Positions 11,401 to 21,882 of a DNA stretch of 64,000 nt are shown piece by piece. Source of the stretch: Apostichopus japonicus (taxonomy: Eukaryota; Echinodermata; Holothuroidea; Aspidochirotida; Stichopodidae). The notes below the pieces were generated by a model, which worked only from the letters and a program-made list of their open reading frames with translations, had not been told where the DNA came from and searched no databases. Within the stretch, counting starts at the first letter, position 1. Every line of letters starts with the position of its first letter. The DNA is taken from positions 1,441,001-1,505,000 of the forward strand of contig NC_092575.1 in NCBI RefSeq assembly GCF_037975245.1, written 5' to 3'. Position numbers and translations under genes: made by a program.

Positions 11401-14400
11401 GTAATGTATTTCAGGATATAGTCAGTGATACCAGTGCACCATAAAACAGTCCACAGGTCGAAGGTATTAAACTTTGGCTGTTGGAATATTAAACTGAAAA
11501 AAACAAAACACATTGATATCAAAACCATGAGGATAGCATTTCAAAGAAGAGGATAGCATTTCCTTAGGTTCTAAAGGTTTTGGAACAGGTCTGTGTTGCG
11601 CCCAAAGATCCCACAAACATCTAGGGTGTCTGCTACTGGCATGGCATCAACATGGAGAGAAGGCTGAAGGATCATGATCCATGAAATCGGTTACATATTT
11701 CACAATTTCACACTACAAATAAACCAGTAAAAATAAACCTGTATGATATGCTGGATGTTTGCACATCATAATGTACTGTATATATGCGGGTATGCAGGCC
11801 TGTACACATACAAGTAGTGTTTCAAAGTGTGTAGCTGTAGAATTTCAAAACAGAAAAATGGAATTCCCATTGCTAGTTGGGGGGGGCCGGAGGGGGGTTC
11901 GACGGTCCGACCTCACGCTGGATGTCTGGCCACCGTACGAACACCTGATGATAGGCCTACTCTGCCAACATCTGTCACAATATGTGGTACATTATTTATC
12001 TTACGGCTGAAACCTAAAAATTCAGCGTAATGTAAGTAAAAAATGTAAGGTTTAATACTTAAATAATAATTATCCTTTATACAATTGAAAAATGATCTTA
12101 AAGATGAATTAAATACTGGAAATTATCCTTTCTAAGAATTTTTAACAATCTGTTTCCAATAACGATATACACTGCAGACATTCCATAGTCCCAAAAGACA
12201 TGTTCGAATACTTCTTCCTTCAATAGTCTTAATGGTTTATAACATTTGATTAACAGAGGATAAATTCAACGGTAAAAACTCACCATTTGTACAACTCTTG
12301 ATCTTCGAATACATAATATACAAAGAAAGAACTAAAAAACAGCATGATAAGCATCAGGGCTAGCATGGGAGCTCTTCTGTGATGCTGGAGAAAGAAAAAG
12401 AGGACAAGATGTTACTTTAAAAAAACACTTTATAAAAAACTTGCTATATTGCTCAAGAGATGACATTCCTTTTGAAAGAAAGACAGGGATTCCTTCTTGC
12501 ACTGTCGATGAACTAATTAAATAACGAGCTATGATAAGATATCTGTTATGGTAGTACTGTACAGCATGGCATGAAATTCAAACACAAGGTGGTTTTGATG
12601 TTTATAAAGTTAAGTTTTTGCCCCACAACACTGCATTGCCATCCAGTATGTACAGTAGGCCACAAGTTGGATGGTGGGGTACTACGGCTCTCTGTGGTCG
12701 ACAAGAAAATTTTCTGCCGGCCTCGAGGAGGCTTTCAAAACCCTGTTGAGCGTTGTGGACAGTATGAATTTCAAGTTGCTAAATAGCTGAAAGGAAACAC
12801 TTGAAATATATACTTTGGGCAGTTTTCTACATATATGGGGCCTACTTGCGATAGAATACTTCAATACAACAGATAGGCAATTTCCAACATTGAGGTAAAT
12901 GAGAAACAAACTTTAGGTAATTGAGGACCTACCTTCAGAGAAACTTGTCTCTTCAGCGTTACGTTGTGATGACCGAATGTTCCGGTGAGTCCAACAAAGA
13001 CAAGTAAACCTGACGGAATTACAAAAAAAACATTAAAAAAATTAAAAATTAGAGAGATGTATTTTAAAATGTTCAGTTTTCTCTCACCCACAAACTAATG
13101 AATAACATTTTACTGTTGTTTAAGCAATAACTGGCAACAGATCATTTATTACACAAAAGAACAAAATATTCCAGAAAGTAATAACAAAACATCAACAGTA
13201 TACAGTTCAGGTGTTGTTTTCTATGATTCATACAATTTGTGTAAGTTTCATACATGTATGACCCAATGTTTATATATATACTTCAATGTGAATACTGTAT
13301 TAAAATGCAATATAAATCCTTTAATATACATAATGAATGTATTATGTAATTATATAGCAGTGTACTGTAAGATAGTGCTGACAGTCGCATTTGATTAATC
13401 GCCAGTAGTAGCGATTACACCCAAGTGGCGATTACTCGACTACAAGCTACCACTACACATAATCGGACTTTGGAAAAATAGCCTTACCTATCAAAACAAC
13501 ACTAAGGTAGTTTTTCAGCAAATATCGCAAAAGTAAAAGTTCTCACAATGCTACAAAAGAACAGTGCTGTGTTAAAAATCGGCAAGCACCTGCTCCCGTT
13601 AGATCATTCATGCATTTACTTGTCAGTAATATGCTAGTTGTGCAGTGCAACATTCAGTCCTAGCAAAGTGTGATTATTGCACATAACCGCAAATTCTTAA
13701 GGTATTAATCTTTACGATTGCTAAAAGTATTTATTTCTTCAACGTGTTTCCAATTACTTCATTCCTAGCCTGGTTCACATTAGTTGGATGTCTGAAAGAT
13801 AGTGTTGATTGCGGTGTAGTTTAAATTCAATGTGCAAAATATGTGCCTGCTATCGCTAGGATAGAGCCTAGCCTAGAACATTGAACATCTTTCTACAGAA
13901 AACTCTTGCATACTAATCATAGTTTGATAGTTACTTGAAACTTACACTTGAAAGTTCTCCAATAATTCAGCGCATACCACAACAGACAGAAAATGAATAA
14001 AACTCCAGCCCTTATATTCTTACACATTATGGTAACTTGGTAAGCTAGTAGTCCACACTGTGAGCCACACATCTCAAATGGAAAAATTCAAGTTTAAAAG
14101 CTAAATTACAGTTTAGTATTAATAATTAATCTGACCACAGAAGTGGTTGCAAACAAGAAATTTGATTGGATATAAATTAAATTGCTAATCCAGAGGTTAT
14201 CGTTGCCTTGAGGAGTTTACTTTTAGTCCATCAACAGAGCCATAATACACAGAACCGACTATCTTCATTAACTAACAACTTAATAAAGTTTAACCTGCTA
14301 CGGTTCACCATTAGATTAAGGTTTGATTCTGAAATGCAACCTATTTACTCAGATCAATGCCCTCCTCTTAACCTTCCCCAAGCCACAGTCCTTAGATCAA

Positions 14401-14933
14401 CAGATGACATCCCCCCCACCCACTCCCCTCCCTTGACTGGTACCCATCAAGAATATATAGAGGATTAAATAGTTCAGTACAAGTGTGTGAAGTGTGTGTG
14501 TATGGGGGAGGGGAGGGGAGTAGAGGGCATGGGAGATTAAGGTAGAGTTTGGGGAAGGAAATATTACTGTTCAATACTCACCAAGACCGTGATCATAGAG
14601 GACTTTTGCCAACAGAATTAAGGCGAAAATGATGAGCTTGCTGTCGGACATGGTATGAATTATCCTCATGTCAAATAAGCCCCCTCCTACAGCCTCTTCA
14701 TCCTGCTGGGGGTTGGTATTGCTAGCCCCGGCTGTAGCACTGCTGTTTCTCTCTGATTGTTGCGGTTCGTTGTCCATATTGATGATTACCTCTTCTGCCC
14801 TCTGGCGCCCTCTATTATCTCTTGGCCCGGGTAATATCGGATCCTCCATGGTTGACAATCCTGGAATGAAGCTCTCCAACACGGTATTTAGACGGTCACT
14901 TATTGTAGGATCCGAGCCGTCATGGGTAGCCAT
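8421..14933 (-). CDS. RNFT1: RNFT1/RNFT2-like RING finger transmembrane E3 ligase
   Basis: Eight coding exons on the minus strand: 14933-14582, 13009-12933, 12384-12284, 11493-11340, 10833-10687, 10431-10366, 9661-9569 and 8552-8421. All phases close, giving 373 aa (human RNFT1 is about 435). The N-terminal 90 residues are polar and disordered. Several membrane helices follow (for example [14 protein letters not shown] and [11 protein letters not shown]). A C3HC4 RING lies at about residues 314-351, with CPICQDDY in exon 7 and HVFCEDC...CPMCR in exon 8. The tail [13 protein letters not shown] matches the family's WKDGATS-type end. Known family role: ER-membrane ubiquitin ligase in protein quality control. 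Vertebrates have two paralogues, so orthology to RNFT1 or RNFT2 is left open. Start: ATG at 14933, since no ATG lies upstream in the exon. Confidence 0.93.
9782..10210 (-). CDS. Intronic ORF of 142 aa, unidentified
   Basis: An ATG-started open frame of 142 codons lies on the minus strand inside the RNFT1 intron between exons 6 and 7. The central part ([18 protein letters not shown]) has protein-like composition. The C-terminal part carries a small in-frame repeat, [11 protein letters not shown], made by a 12-bp DNA repeat. No family is recognised. It could be an alternative terminal exon, a decayed retrocopy or chance. No splice acceptor linking it in phase to RNFT1 was found. Confidence 0.2.
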   Translation of the reverse strand: MNNYTQSVILMQRERGTPNQSLHRIKTLVDKVLTHRQTDPQAELLMSVQYICQEMGSVIDPEFIDNASIVQNRAHLLMRILYQLFASPKTAFCNCWYRYEVTKLFNDLVGHRRYKLDRKLDRKLDMNLIAFDSFSVKQEQTI

Positions 14934-14950
14934 GACCTCCAAGCTGCTGG

Positions 14951-16870
14951 CTGTAGATATTTACAAAAACAAGTTCAATCCAATGACCAGTCTGATAACA
15001 GATTGAGTAAACAAGACCATAAGATCTAAACTATTCCTTGCTGGTCTAAAGCCTGAGTAAATTCACTCAAGGAGAGCAAACAATATACTGTACAGGTAGT
15101 ACAGTCCATACAAATGCTGTAAACATTAGAAACCTCATAGAAAAACTTTGTATACATTTAGAGCCATTCAACCACATATATGTGGAAATCTAAATGCAGG
15201 TTATTCATGAATGCTGAATTGCAGATAAGGCTACATGTAGAGCTACTACACAATGCTTCTAAATATGTGCAGTTCTGGAGCCCTGAAACACTGCCTTTCA
15301 TTGATCACACACAACAATGTAGGTTTACCATAATACAGACTTTAAGTGAATCGCACTTAATGAGCTGTGTGTTTTAAGTATGAAGATCAAGTTTTTGTAA
15401 GTTATCGATCAAGAAAATTTCATAAGCCAGCTTAGCCAGGCATGTTAATAGTGCGTGGAACATAAATTACTTAAAGTGAGCAGATTTGGCAGTATACTCC
15501 GTTCCTCAAAGAGGCCATTATATCATTCCTCATTGTTCTAACTGATTGCCTTCACTTAAATGCCACCTTTGATTCGAGTCCTTGACTCCTCTTTATGTCA
15601 ATCACTAACATCTAAATGGACTGATATATATTTATGCACAATATGAATCTTTCTTAAAAACGTAAACACGACAAAATGGCCGATTGTAACAATTTCTATG
15701 TGTATATAAACGTATGATAAGCCAATTTGTAAATATATCTACACACTACTGTAAGGGCAATGTTGACAACGGTCCAAACTTCAAGCACTGCAAGGAGCTT
15801 CGTCTTCACTGGCTACAGAAAAAGGAATTGTTTTCAACCAACTGGTTTCACATTTAGCAACAAATACAGTATCTGAAACTACAAAGACTTTTCACATAAC
15901 TATATGTTATTAGCTGCACTCCATACATAACCTTTTACAGAAACTGTATGCGTGATAAAAGTGATACAGGGCCATTATAACCAAAGAAAGGCCTAGAAGC
16001 TAGACCTAGTTAGCCTACCCACCTGTAGGCATTTCATCAATAATTTGTCAATACATATAATACAGATGTGTATGAAGGCCAAGTTCTTGTTAACAATTTG
16101 CAAAAGACCTTACAAGGATGAGGAAAATTAATTTGGCTCAAATTCAAATCAACGTCTTAAGTGCAACATAATTAAAGGCCGTGGCTGTTCTTACGACTAG
16201 TCGTAACAATTATTTATAAACTATTCTTACGACATCGGCGAATTCAAGCGCAGTAAAGTAAATAAAGCAAATGCGCATGTAGTAGGGGTAACCCTAACCC
16301 TAACCTGAAATTATTGTTACTCCTAGTTGTTAAAATAGTACTCCTAGTCGTAAAAATAGCCATGTTAAAGCAACTGCGCATGCGTATTTATAAATTATTC
16401 TTACGACTAGTGGTAATAATAGCCACTTTGATAATTAAACGCACCGTGATAGCATTATGATCGGGTCTGATTTTTTTATGTCATCGTTTATTTTTCTTTT
16501 TCTCCCAAAGGGTCATTGATGGAGACTTGATTGTCCCTCCTGATTATATTTTTCTACTAAACTAGTTGTTCCTGAATGCCTAGACACCGATACAGTAGAC
16601 TTAAGGCCAGGCTACGTGAAGCAGGCACAACGTTACGCATTACGTAAATCATAGCCTAGGCTAGTACAGTAAGTTTGTTCCTACCGTAGCCTAACCACAT
16701 AATTTGTCGATAAACATTAACTTACCAAGATTAAGAATGTAAGATGGGATGGATAGGTAGGTAACAGCTCAACTGGAATTATTAAAACATAGCCGAACAA
16801 ACGAAGCCACGGTCGTGACCGTTGCTTGTCTCACTGTAACTTTTCAGCGGTCAAAACTGGGTAAGTCCTT
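14951..16870 (-). promoter_or_regulatory. RNFT1 first intron, 5' UTR exon and promoter region
   Basis: The first coding exon begins at an acceptor (minus-strand ...atctacag) ending at 14951. A good donor, TCTTG|gtaag, at 16726 upstream suggests a non-coding first exon at about 16726-16860. The intron between holds a small transposon (16177-16431). No TATA box stands out. Upstream at 16926-16935 is the palindrome ATTACGTAAT, a PAR-bZIP type site. The transcription start is not fixed by the sequence. Confidence 0.45.
16177..16431 (-). mobile_element. Palindromic MITE with telomere-like core, copy 1
   Basis: A 255-bp element is flanked by a perfect 8-bp target duplication, TAATTAAA (16169-16176 and 16432-16439). 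Its ends carry GTGGCT(A/G)TTCTTACGACT-like inverted arms, and the body contains further short inverted copies of TTACGACTAGTCGTAA. The centre reads AACCCTAACCCTAACC, a telomere-like run. It lies in RNFT1 intron 1. Copy 2, in the opposite orientation, is at 38993-39273. The 8-bp duplication suggests a hAT-type mover. Confidence 0.8.
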
Positions 16871-16939
16871 GGGATCTGTAACGCTGCACTGCCTTATAAG
16901 TTAGCCTATATGAAGTTTGTCACAAATTACGTAATCGAC

Positions 16940-18161
16940 TTCGGTAAGTTTAAGTGTGTCATTACGTAGCAAGTGAATTTCCCAACACAAAGTCGAACGC
17001 CGTAGATCAAGTTGCGAAACCTTCATTTTGCCACCAAATTGTACGCACAAAATGGGGAATTTGTTGTAAGAAGTAGATACCCACATACTAAACGTCCAGT
17101 CAGAATTACGCAATGGAGTGAGGTTTTAATTCTGGGCTATTTGTTCCCAGCTCCTCCTACAACTTATATAGATTCACAGGGTTGTACTGAACGCTCTTTC
17201 AGGCTCATATCAGCAAAGATATTGACATATTATCGCTGTTAGCCTACGAATCTCGCACTGGGGCTCGATTAAGAGTTTGGCTAATCAGTCTATAAATTAA
17301 CGAAGTGATCACTCCACTCATAGACGTTGTAAAGTTGAAGTTGATTTCACGAGGATTTATTTTCTCTTCTCCTCTAATTAATGATGAATCGGCAATAGCA
17401 TAATAAAATAGGGAATCAAGTGATAAACTATACAGCCATAACTAAAACAAAATCATGATGGCGACGTACATTTAGTAATATCCAGATATGTGAACGTACG
17501 TGCGCGCTATCAACAAAACCGTAAATCGATATTTATAATTAGTCATATTTATGTATATAATATAATACATGTTAATAAAATTATGCCAAAATAGTTTGCT
17601 AAATAATTCAGGGAGTTTACCGCATTACATATATATGTCGTGATATCAACATAACTTTCAAGTTTTAATATAAAGTACATGAAATCCATTTCGTACAATT
17701 TATTTTCTTTTCTTTGGAGGAAGTACTCTAACGTGACTCTGCATAAGAATGCATTTCATATATTTGGCACAGTGGTTGTAGTTAAATGGTTTCATTTCCA
17801 TGCATTCAATGTAAATTTCATGTATTCCAAACTTAACCAATGAAGTAAGCAGGTGTGATATCATAGATGCATACTGTCAAACCAACCGTTTTGGTTTCCT
17901 GCACGACTGTTTCAACCTTGGATTGGAAACGGTTCAAACTTTCACTAAAGAGGTTGTAAAGTTTATAAACATTAGTATGTATTCTGATCCATAAACTTTT
18001 AAACTATAAAGTTGACTTCAAACCTCAAACTCACTTTCACACTCTAATGAGTCATTTACAATACTTTACAAATCATTTTGCCAAGTACACATATAGTGCT
18101 GAAAGGCTTCCAACAGTTTTCAGTTGTCATTGTATCAAGCTCAGAGAACATTTTTTGGTTG
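16940..18161. other. Intergenic between RNFT1 promoter and GPCR
   Basis: No exon or element is recognised apart from AT-rich sequence. The 76-codon frame at 17012-17242 has no family resemblance. Confidence 0.45.
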
Positions 18162-18549
18162 CAGTGGCGGAGCTAGGGGTATTGGTCAGGAGGGGCGATA
18201 ATGGTCTGTAGGGGCGCTTTCGACACTATCTAAGCGGAGCGCCACCACTGGTTGGCGCGTAGCGTACAGAAAATTGTTGAGTAAAGATACTCCCTAGATC
18301 GCCGGAAATGACCCTTTCCGGGCCTGGCTAATTTGCAGATAAACGAAGAATAAATAGGTGTCATCGCCAAATTACACCAACAAAATGTGACAAATGTCAA
18401 TAAGTAGATGAGAGCACAATAAAAAAGTCAATAATCGCGAATAAGTAAAAAGTGGTAAAGAGCTGAAAACGGCACCAGCAGTCCATTTGAGTCCGTCAGG
18501 GGGGGGGGGGGGCATCCGCCCCCCTGACTGTATGGACGCTCCGCCACTG
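18162..18549. mobile_element. hAT-type MITE, copy 2
   Basis: The 388-bp second copy of the element at 2954-3349 is in the same orientation, about 90% identical by eye, with the same CAGTGGCGGAGC and GCTCCGCCACTG ends and the same G tract near the right end. The flanking 8-mers TTTGGTTG (18154-18161) and TTGGGTTG (18550-18557) differ at one position, so this insertion is probably somewhat older than copy 1. Confidence 0.82.
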
Positions 18550-18644
18550 TTGGGTTGAGTTATTATAATTTAAACAAAAATGCAAGTCCTCCATTCAGGA
18601 CTCATGACCCAGATGGTATAAATATGATTCTGGTTATGGTGTGA

Positions 18645-19655
18645 TCATTTTACAATCTGAGCACCGGTATATAACTCCGCGTCTCTTGTGAGTGATATTT
18701 CCTTTGGTTTCTCACCACAGAATGGACACGTAATATTCTTTATCAAGATTAGCTTTACATATATGACAGGGTTGATGACATAATTTAGCATAGAAAAGTT
18801 ATAAGTTACATTTGAAATCAACACATTCACGAATAGATCCTCATACGGCTTAATTAGCGTTGGTTGAGACCAAAGAAAAACCGCAACTACACAGGTAGGC
18901 ATATATGTGATAATGTTAGTGAAAAGCACGGAGTAAAATGTCAGCATGATTGCACGGGTGCGTCGGATTCTCCTAATTTTGATTTGAGTTGGTAAGTTGA
19001 GGTGGTTATAAGATTTTGAGAGGGAAGTACCAATGGCAAAGTAGATACTAGCTACTGGTAAGAGGGAACCTGTTATTATACATGGCACCCACTTAATTAC
19101 GACCGCAATATAACTAGTGACCAGATATTTGAATAAAAGAAAGTTCAAACATACCAATACTGTTAAAGAAATGAAAATGGCTGCCATGTATTTCTTTAGG
19201 TTAACCACTTGTTTATAAGTTAGCGGTATTGCACAAAGCGCCAGATACCTATCGATAGCCACACCGCACATACACACAAGTGAATGTTGCGCAATAGTCA
19301 CTAGTGCAGCGTACAGCATAATCGGTGAACGTCCGCATTGAAAGTGACAAAAACACTCGACTATGACGCATGCGCTGAAAGCAAGGTCTGAGATGTTAAC
19401 GAATAAACCGAAAAAGTATGTGGTTTTCCGAAATAAATTGTATTTAATTTGCAACCAGATGACCGTAATATTCGTCAAAACAGCGAATATAGCTATCAAT
19501 AAGCGTAGTAGCACCATGTAACCCCGAAGCCTCTCTTGCTCCTTAGTGAAAACTGACGGCGTTTCAGAGACCGGCAGACCGTTCTCTAAGGTTGTAAGGA
19601 CCATCGTTGTTATGTAACTCATCGTCTCCATGGTAGCGGGAGTAGATGTATTCAT
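18645..19655 (-). CDS. Orphan class-A (rhodopsin-like) GPCR, intronless
   Basis: A single exon of 336 aa with ATG at 19655. Seven hydrophobic segments are visible. Family marks: TM1 with VLTNITVI (Asn 1.50 position), TM2 with NISDLAFS (Asp 2.50), AIDRYLAL (D135-R136-Y137) at the end of TM3, and NPVIY (295-299) in TM7. The N terminus has an NTS glycosylation site and the third loop is basic (KIRRIRRTR). Odd: TM6 lacks the CWxP toggle and reads ITYMP, and the C-tail is short. These point to a rhodopsin-class receptor of a divergent, lineage-expanded type. The ligand cannot be inferred. Intronless class-A receptors are common in marine invertebrate expansions. It is a separate transcription unit from its neighbours. 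Confidence 0.88.
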   Translation of the reverse strand: MNTSTPATMETMSYITTMVLTTLENGLPVSETPSVFTKEQERLRGYMVLLRLLIAIFAVLTNITVIWLQIKYNLFRKTTYFFGLFVNISDLAFSACVIVECFCHFQCGRSPIMLYAALVTIAQHSLVCMCGVAIDRYLALCAIPLTYKQVVNLKKYMAAIFISLTVLVCLNFLLFKYLVTSYIAVVIKWVPCIITGSLLPVASIYFAIGTSLSKSYNHLNLPTQIKIRRIRRTRAIMLTFYSVLFTNIITYMPTCVVAVFLWSQPTLIKPYEDLFVNVLISNVTYNFSMLNYVINPVIYVKLILIKNITCPFCGEKPKEISLTRDAELYTGAQIVK

Positions 19656-20176
19656 CTAACAATATAAAACCAATAACCTAGAATTAGTGTTTAGATTACG
19701 AAAGGAAGAAACATAGTTCCATGTTTTAAGTTGTTCAATTATAATGTCGTTGAAACCTTCTTTTGTGCATGGTATATTCTTTACATTTTTATTTTTATTT
19801 TTTTGCCCTTGAAAATTTAAATAAAGTTCGTGTTAGAGCAATAATGAAGGTAGAATTATTTATTGTACACTTTAAATAAAACAATACAAATCTATACTTA
19901 TAAGTAATCTATATGAAATTCTTTTGGGTGTAAAAACACATATAGTTCTCCAACGTTCAGCTTGTGTCGTTTATATCAAATTAGGAACACAAGATTCTCT
20001 CGACGCTATATATGACTATCTAGGGAACAATAATTACAAAATCCCAAGAGACAATTTCACAGTAATAAGTTTAAACCAAGCAATTGTTGGTATTCAAATA
20101 AATTTTGGCTTTAAGACGGTAAAATGAATGTCTCATACATCAAGAGAACTGCATTAATAGATAATATTGTATGCCA

Positions 20177-20333
<157 letters not shown>

Positions 20334-21034
20334 ACGAAGGGAAAGGAACGAACCATGTTCATCTTTAGTAAAAAATGAAAATGAAACTATACCTTCAGTT
20401 GTACCATATTGTCAGGTTTCGTATCTCTTCACGTGAACAGTCTGGAAACTCAGCCTGGTTAGGTACACCGGCATGAACGGTTCAAGCGGTTCACTACAGC
20501 TTTATCTCTTAATCTTGGACGCTACAGTGGGATGAATAACATTTTTGCTTGAAAATAAATAACTGATTGCTTGAGATATCCGTTTCATCGTTGTTTCACA
20601 TGAAGTTTAGTAAGTACTAAGAATTGCCCAATGCACTTGTGCTAAACTACGTAGCTTGTGAAGTACCTATTTGCATAATTAATGGGTCATGAATGTCAAC
20701 TTCGAATAGATATATCACTAACCATAGTCAAATTAGTAATTTAAAAGTTCCTTGAACAAAAAGGTGTCTTGACATCAGAATAACGAATAATTTAAAAAAC
20801 AAATTCACTTCTACGGCACGAAGTGTAAATTTTTAATGCTCTATCCATCTTAAATCATGTTATAACAAATTAAAATAGATTTGTCATATGCTCCACCATG
20901 ATACTGAAAATACTCAGTGTCTTAACGTTTCCTGATTTTCTGCTAATGTAAAATTTGATGCAGCAGTAGCCTTACAAAGTATCGATAAATCAATGGAGGA
21001 CAGCAGCAAGGCACGGATATGACAATGCCTAATA

Positions 21035-21385
21035 AATCGAAAAACCCAGTTTTTTGGTTGATAATCCAGAGTTCAAGGTTTTTTTTTGTTGACAATTTAG
21101 GGTTTTTTACTGATCATCCAGGTTTATCCTCGATAATCCTGGATTGTCGCCTATAAACCTGGAAATTCAGTTGCCAATATTCAGGTTTATCTAAATAATT
21201 TTGATAAACCTGGGTTACAAATTGGAAATCTTGAATTTTCGGTTGATATTCCAAGTTTTATTGGAGAATCCAGATTTATCAGTAACAAAATCCTGGTTTC
21301 TCGGCGCCAATCGGTAAAATGGATTCATCATTCTGTACTGGTAAACCTGAATTCTCGACCGATAAATCGGGTTTTTTCCCCTTCT
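21035..21385. repeat. Cluster of degenerate palindromic ~28-bp repeats
   Basis: About 11 diverged copies of a near-palindromic word close to GATAATCCAGGTTTATC (reverse complement GATAAACCTGGATTATC) lie at roughly 27-30 bp spacing, in both orientations. Examples are gatcatccaggtttatcc, gataatcctggattgtcg and gataaacctgggttac. No transposon ends or target duplication were found. Confidence 0.6.
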
Positions 21386-21882
21386 ATTTTTGGTATTTGG
21401 CTTGCCATACGCGTAGTAACTCAACTTTCAACATATTTTGACAAGTATTTAGCTGATTGAACTAATACCATCATGGCCATCTCTATTTATTGCACAATAT
21501 GTTATTGAAAACGACGATTTCGAGCCAACTTCTGCTGTTGCCACAGCAAAAGCGCTCAAATGGAAAACACCAATGTTAATTAACTTGGCTAGAGGTATTC
21601 TTAGCATAAATTTTAAATTAAAGACCTGTTTTCTGGATGTAAGTGATATGAGATTCGCGATGCAGTGAATAGGCCTATGACCACACTACAGTACGTGGAC
21701 CTGGACGAAAGTTAGGCTTTCAAGTTTCAGTTGCCTAACGAGAGACCCCTAAGCCTAGCTAAAGAGGTTATACATATACTGAATACAGAAGATACAGCCT
21801 TGCCTTTATTATTGTAGGATTAACTGACTTTCGAAAACCACGACGGACATTGACCAACTCGCAAGTTCATTTGCAATCGAAA

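Noticed and set aside
11870-11960. GC-rich patch near 11.9 kb as an exon or promoter
   Set aside because: It lies in an RNFT1 intron, has no splice sites in phase and no recognisable motif beyond a G run.
14571-14942. RNFT1 start at 14942
   Set aside because: The codon there is TTG. The first ATG is at 14933.
16285-16310. Interstitial telomere from chromosome fusion
   Set aside because: Only about 16 bp of telomere-like repeat, and it is inside a MITE with a target duplication. The other copy has the same.
21850-21882. Earlier start of the JmjC-like protein
   Set aside because: The codon at 21850 is TTG. The first ATG in frame is at 21883.
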